Assembly (NCBI RefSeq): GCF_000499845.2
Contig: NC_023753.2
Span: forward strand, 21,049,932 to 21,113,931
Origin: Phaseolus vulgaris
Lineage: Eukaryota; Streptophyta; Magnoliopsida; Fabales; Fabaceae
DNA: 64,000 bases
Reading direction: 5' to 3'
Below, piece after piece: positions 60,325 to 64,000 of the stretch. The notes beneath the pieces are model-generated. The model ran no database searches. It was not told the DNA's origin and worked only from the letters and a program-made list of their open reading frames with translations. A program made the position numbers and the translations under genes. Positions within the stretch are counted from its first letter, which is position 1; every line of letters begins with the position of its first letter.

Positions 60325-60643
60325 TGTTGGGAAAAACAGGTAATTTTCCCACTAAAACAAAACCCTAACAGAGCTACCCGACAAATAATATTGAATAAAT
60401 AAAGCGGAATAATAAAAGAGATAAAGAGGAAAAAACACACCCGAAAATTGTTAACGGAGTTCGGCCTATTTAGCCTAATCTCCGAGCACAGCAAAAACAG
60501 CTCACTTTTATTATGATGAGAGAAGATATTACAAATTGGGATATATAACAGTGAAGGAGGGGATGTTAATATATAACCCTCAAACCTCCTTCCCAAACAA
60601 TGAACCCACCGATGTGGGACTTGGGATTAAGCCAAAATCAACA
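60325..60643 (-). repeat. 5' LTR of the gag-less copia element
   Basis: 319 bp, TGTTGGGAAAAACAGG to CCAAAATCAACA on the plus strand, next to the primer-binding site. Confidence 0.92.
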
Positions 60644-60809
60644 CTCAGAAATGGATTTTCCAGAATGAACCAGAACTAGGATTCTCTTGTACACGGGATT
60701 GTACTCAAGAAGTTCAGGAGTCTTCTTCAACCGATCTTCCTCAATCTTCTCATACTCAATGCGAAGGGACTGTACCAAAACTCACGTAACTTCACCTCTG
60801 CCATTTTCT

Positions 60810-63480
60810 GTTCATCTTTCTAACCACGCAACCCTCTGTATACACCCATCCATCCCCAACAACTTCAAATTTTAAAATTAAGTAAGATATCTTTGTTTAC
60901 TGTTATTCCTATCAAACGCACACGTCTTTTGTTTTGTCTTGCATCACTGCATGCGTCTACATCCTTCATTTTATTACAATAATCTTTCTCTAATTTTATT
61001 TCAATTTTTTTATTTATTTATTAGTTTTGAAGTTATAAACTTTATTTTCTTTATATTTAAATATAATTTATTTTACTTTTTACACATATCATTTTAAACT
61101 CTTTAAATTCCATACATATTTTAATATTAAATCATTTTAATTATTACAATGTGACTAAATAATTAAAAACACACGCTCGCGCGCACATATATATATATAT
61201 AAATTAAAAAAAATAATTTTAAAACATAAAGACTAAAAACTAAATTTATTCAACTATAGAACCAAACAAGTTATTTAATTTTTTGTAAATTTGAAGTTAC
61301 AACTATTTATAAGACTGGTGGAGGAGAACATAGACTTATCAGAGCTGGTTTGTGAGACCTACACCAACTTCACTTACCTCATTGGATGACTTCCATCTCT
61401 CTGTGCTGAATAATAAAGAAAATGCTTATAAGCATTTCTCGTGTAATAATAGTAATTATTATTATTAACTTTCCCATCTTATAAAACATGTAATGATTGT
61501 TTGTCTTTGTTGATTTAAAGTTTTATTTAACTTAATATTTATAATTCTATATTAATATATTATTTGATGTATAATTGATAAGTGCCAATATGTAGTTTTT
61601 ATAATTGATAAAATTTAACACTTTGAAACTTAATTGTTGCTTAATGTAAGAAAATTACCCTAATCTGAGAATTATTGAATCTGATTATATATTTTGAACC
61701 AAGAAACAAATGAAGAAATTTAATCTCAATTTTTGTGTAAATTTTAGATGAATATGAAGCATTGAAAGAATTATTCAAGCTGGCATTGAAAGAAAGAAAG
61801 TAAAAACTTAATTGGATCACAAGAAAATTTAGCTCAAGTTAGAGGATTTAGCTCAAGCTAAAACTGTCCAGAGTTGATTAAAGGTGCAGTACTGATCTAG
61901 CTCAAGCTAAAATAGGCTAGCTTAAGCTAAAGTTGATTATATAAATTTTGAAACACAACTCAAAACCAGCGGTGGAAAACAAATTGGGTTTTTTAGAGAG
62001 AGACTAGTGAGAGAAAGAGAAGAAACCTCTGTTCTTAGGAGAAGAACTTGCTCAGATCAGCCCTTCTTATGCAATTCAGATCAAGAATGAAGATTGGAGG
62101 AGCTGTCATGAGTGGCTAAGTTCTTTCTAACTTGGGATTGAATGTAATTTATCTTGATCAAATGTATTCTTGGTGATATATATATATAAAATTCTCTTTT
62201 CTACTTGTTCTTGGTATTTTCGATTTATGCTTATATTTTCGTTTTATGCTTATTGCTTAATTCTGTCTGATCAATAGAGTCTTGATTTTGATCCTTAAAT
62301 TTAACTGGAAAGTACCTTTAAGGATGATTTGTTAAATATCTGAGGAATCAGTGTTTGAGAAATTATCTTATGAATTTCATCTGTGAGGAATCAAGATGAA
62401 TGACTTTAAATTAAGCATAAAGAATAAGTAGTTTTGAGTATTATATATTGTATTATTCAAAATACAGATGATTGAGATAAACGCAATTCAATCCCAAGTA
62501 TCTTTTTCTATATTTGATAAGTTGGTTTTGTTACATCCAGAATCAAACCCTAAATCTTTGAGTTCTTGTGAAATCTTTAATTTGATTATGAACAAAGTCT
62601 CAAAATTATTTTCTATACTTAATGAGTTTTAAAACAGAACATCTTAATTAGAATTGTTCCCTATGGGTTCGACATTCGTACTTTAAAGAGTACTATATTA
62701 CAGTTAATTCGGTACACTTGCCGAGAAATATCAACAATAATTAATATCAATTCATTCTGAATGTAATTACGAGTAAAATACTAAACTGTAAGTTAACTAA
62801 TAATACCTTTATCACCATTTCACTTTTCATGACATCTTGGGTGAACAAAAATAGTGTGAAACCTTAGTACCAATTTCTCAGCAGTGTGGATAAGCTAAGT
62901 CTATTCTCATTTAGTAATCCAATAACTAGAATTAAAATAAACAATCATTTTAATCTTTGAAATTATTTAACACCCATTTATGCTGCTATGAATACATTGT
63001 GTTCTAGTTGATTTCTTTTTTTAAGAAAAAAGAAAATTACTATTAGACAATATAAAGCTATCAACATGACAATATGCATAAATATACTAAACTGTATTGC
63101 TGTAAGCACAAAACAGTAAAATTATTTCGGTCATTGAAAATGCACAAAGCAATTCATTAAACCGTGTTATTCACTTATCCTTTGTTGTATGTACTGCTAA
63201 AGTCAAGCAGGTACAGTACAGGGAGACAGTGGATGAAGGAGGAGCAGGAAACTGGTGAATTAACCTGTCCTTTGCCTAGGGACACTGTTAACAAGTAATT
63301 CTAGGTTACATGTTAACAATCTAGTAAGACTCTTGCTGACTAGTTCTCATGGAAATTCATTTCATCATGATATAGAGACAAATAGCCATTCGGGTTTGTG
63401 GTCACGGCAAAATTGATGGAATTTACATTCCTAAATTGTTATAGTATGTTGCTCGCAGTGAACAGAGATCAAAACATTCT
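60810..63480. other. Spacer, partly a decayed repeat
   Basis: 60860-61260 is AT-rich with a short (CG/TA) microsatellite near 61165-61200. At 61800-61935 the phrase TAGCTCAAGCTAAA recurs several times. Around 62655-62730 is CCCTATGGGTTCGACATTCG followed by GGTACACTTGCCGAGA, a phrase that recalls plant LTR-retrotransposon sequence (recollection, unverified). No element ends or genes were established. Confidence 0.4.
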
Positions 63481-63481
63481 C

Positions 63482-63565
63482 CTAAACATAACCATTAGAC
63501 TTTGAGCCTCTAGCATTTCTTTTCCTAATGTCAGCATCATAATGTAACAGAGCAGCATCCAGAGC
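63482..63565 (-). CDS. Possible terminal exon of a gene beyond the right edge
   Basis: On the minus strand, acceptor TTTACGCAG is followed by 27 codons (ALDAALLHYDADIRKRNARG onward) ending in TAG at 63484-63482. The composition is protein-like, but another frame is also open over this stretch. No upstream exon is visible between 63566 and the edge. I do not recognise the sequence. Confidence 0.4.
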   Translation of the reverse strand, partial: ALDAALLHYDADIRKRNARGSKSNGYV

Positions 63566-64000
63566 CTGCGTAAAAAATTATCCGTATCCCTTAATCTCCC
63601 ATAAGATGTAATAAACAAGAAGGTTACAGAAAAAAAACAAAGATAATGAAAAACAATGGCATGGTCAATCCACTAAATTGAACTGCACAAGAACATCAAT
63701 CTATGGCTGCAACACACCTATACTGGCAAAACAGAAAGCCTTCCAAGAGAGGAAAATTTTAAAAAAGGAAAATCATGAAGCACTTCCTGTAATGTGACTG
63801 AATTCTGTTTTAATCCTCCAAAAAGATCTTCTGTTGCTCTGTTTTCGTAAATGTTAAAACATCTAAAATATATTTACCACCACTTACTGACGTGCCATGC
63901 ACTAAACATGCCACATTATATGCCACGCCCAAATGGTTGCCAAGTAACATGTCAAACTGGATGCCACATCCTCACTAAGTGGTGACAGAGGTCAGAAGCC

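Larger units (their letters stand above)
56604..60643 (-). mobile_element. Copia element, pol intact, gag missing, TSD CTCAG
   Basis: LTRs of 319 bp each, 56604-56922 and 60325-60643, differ by about eight substitutions by eye, so the insertion is comparatively young. The target duplication CTCAG is exact (56599-56603 and 60644-60648). In minus-strand sense the primer-binding site TGGTATCAAGAGCC (60322-60309) is followed after only about 60 bp by the pol ORF. A PPT-like AAGGTGGAGATT (56934-56923) precedes the 3' LTR. The 300-odd codons of gag expected between PBS and protease are absent. Confidence 0.92.
55733..60804 (-). pseudogene. Tau-class GST pseudogene disrupted by a copia element
   Basis: Paralogue of the GST at 42710-43478. 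Exon 1 is split into 60804-60649 (start [14 protein letters not shown]) and 56603-56482 (SMIILEYMDQVWPHNPLFPP to CDHHL, donor CTG/GTAAAT). Exon 2 is 56095-55733 (ALFRSNEVEGRKK to EQILSSSS) and is open. A 4040-bp copia element sits between the halves with duplicated CTCAG. Apart from the element, exon 1 is 278 nt against 309 nt in the intact gene. The missing 31 nt follow the SPF motif, where the intact gene encodes [11 protein letters not shown], so the frame is also shifted. The residual frame still resembles a tau GST ([19 protein letters not shown]). Either lesion alone would prevent a normal enzyme. Confidence 0.9.

Overview
The window is nuclear DNA of a flowering plant, most likely a legume of the Phaseoleae type (inference: intron-rich plant genes, very AT-rich spacers, many Ty1/copia and Ty3/gypsy retrotransposons, and abundant Sirevirus-type LTRs). 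There are no operons, CRISPR arrays or bacterial features. Genes occupy a minority of the sequence; nested retrotransposon fragments fill most of the rest.

Layout. 1-4300 holds the 5' part of a minus-strand gene that runs off the left edge, with a copia gag/protease fossil in an intron. 4300-6000 is AT-rich spacer. 6000-7500 is a decayed copia pol remnant. 7829-18480 is a nested complex: a gypsy element carrying gag but no recognisable pol, with a solo Sirevirus LTR inside it (9462-10599) and a damaged Sirevirus inserted in its right LTR (12854-18463). 18480-21700 is spacer. 21758-28410 (minus) is a complete PB1-domain Raf-like MAPKKK gene of 9 coding exons (1168 aa predicted). 31342-39987 (plus) is a 7-exon gene whose product I assign to the FIRRM/FLIP (DUF4487) family, with an E2F-like site upstream and a small gypsy-type element in its fourth intron. 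42710-43478 (minus) is an intact tau-class glutathione S-transferase (GST). 44536-45660 is a gypsy 5' LTR plus leader. 45670-51214 (minus) is a copia element truncated at its 3' end and split by a solo LTR (46827-48408). 53140-53852 is a perfect solo LTR. 55733-60804 (minus) is a second tau GST, made a pseudogene by a 31-bp frameshifting deletion and by a 4040-bp copia element inserted in exon 1 with the target duplication CTCAG. That element has an intact 1071-codon pol ORF but no gag. The right end has only a possible terminal exon of another minus-strand gene.

How it fits together. The two GST loci are tandem paralogues, one working and one dead. The kinase is a candidate stress-signalling enzyme and the FIRRM/FLIP-like gene a candidate recombination factor; nothing links the two beyond proximity. 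The most informative structures are in the transposon layer: three solo LTRs with exact 5-bp duplications, a gag-less element with intact pol, gag-only gypsy elements, and a Sirevirus family with paired palindromes and repeated polypurine-tract hairpins.

Exon boundaries were read by eye from splice signals and reading frame. Family names for the kinase, GSTs and retrotransposons are secure; the FIRRM/FLIP name is a judgement from partial sequence similarity.
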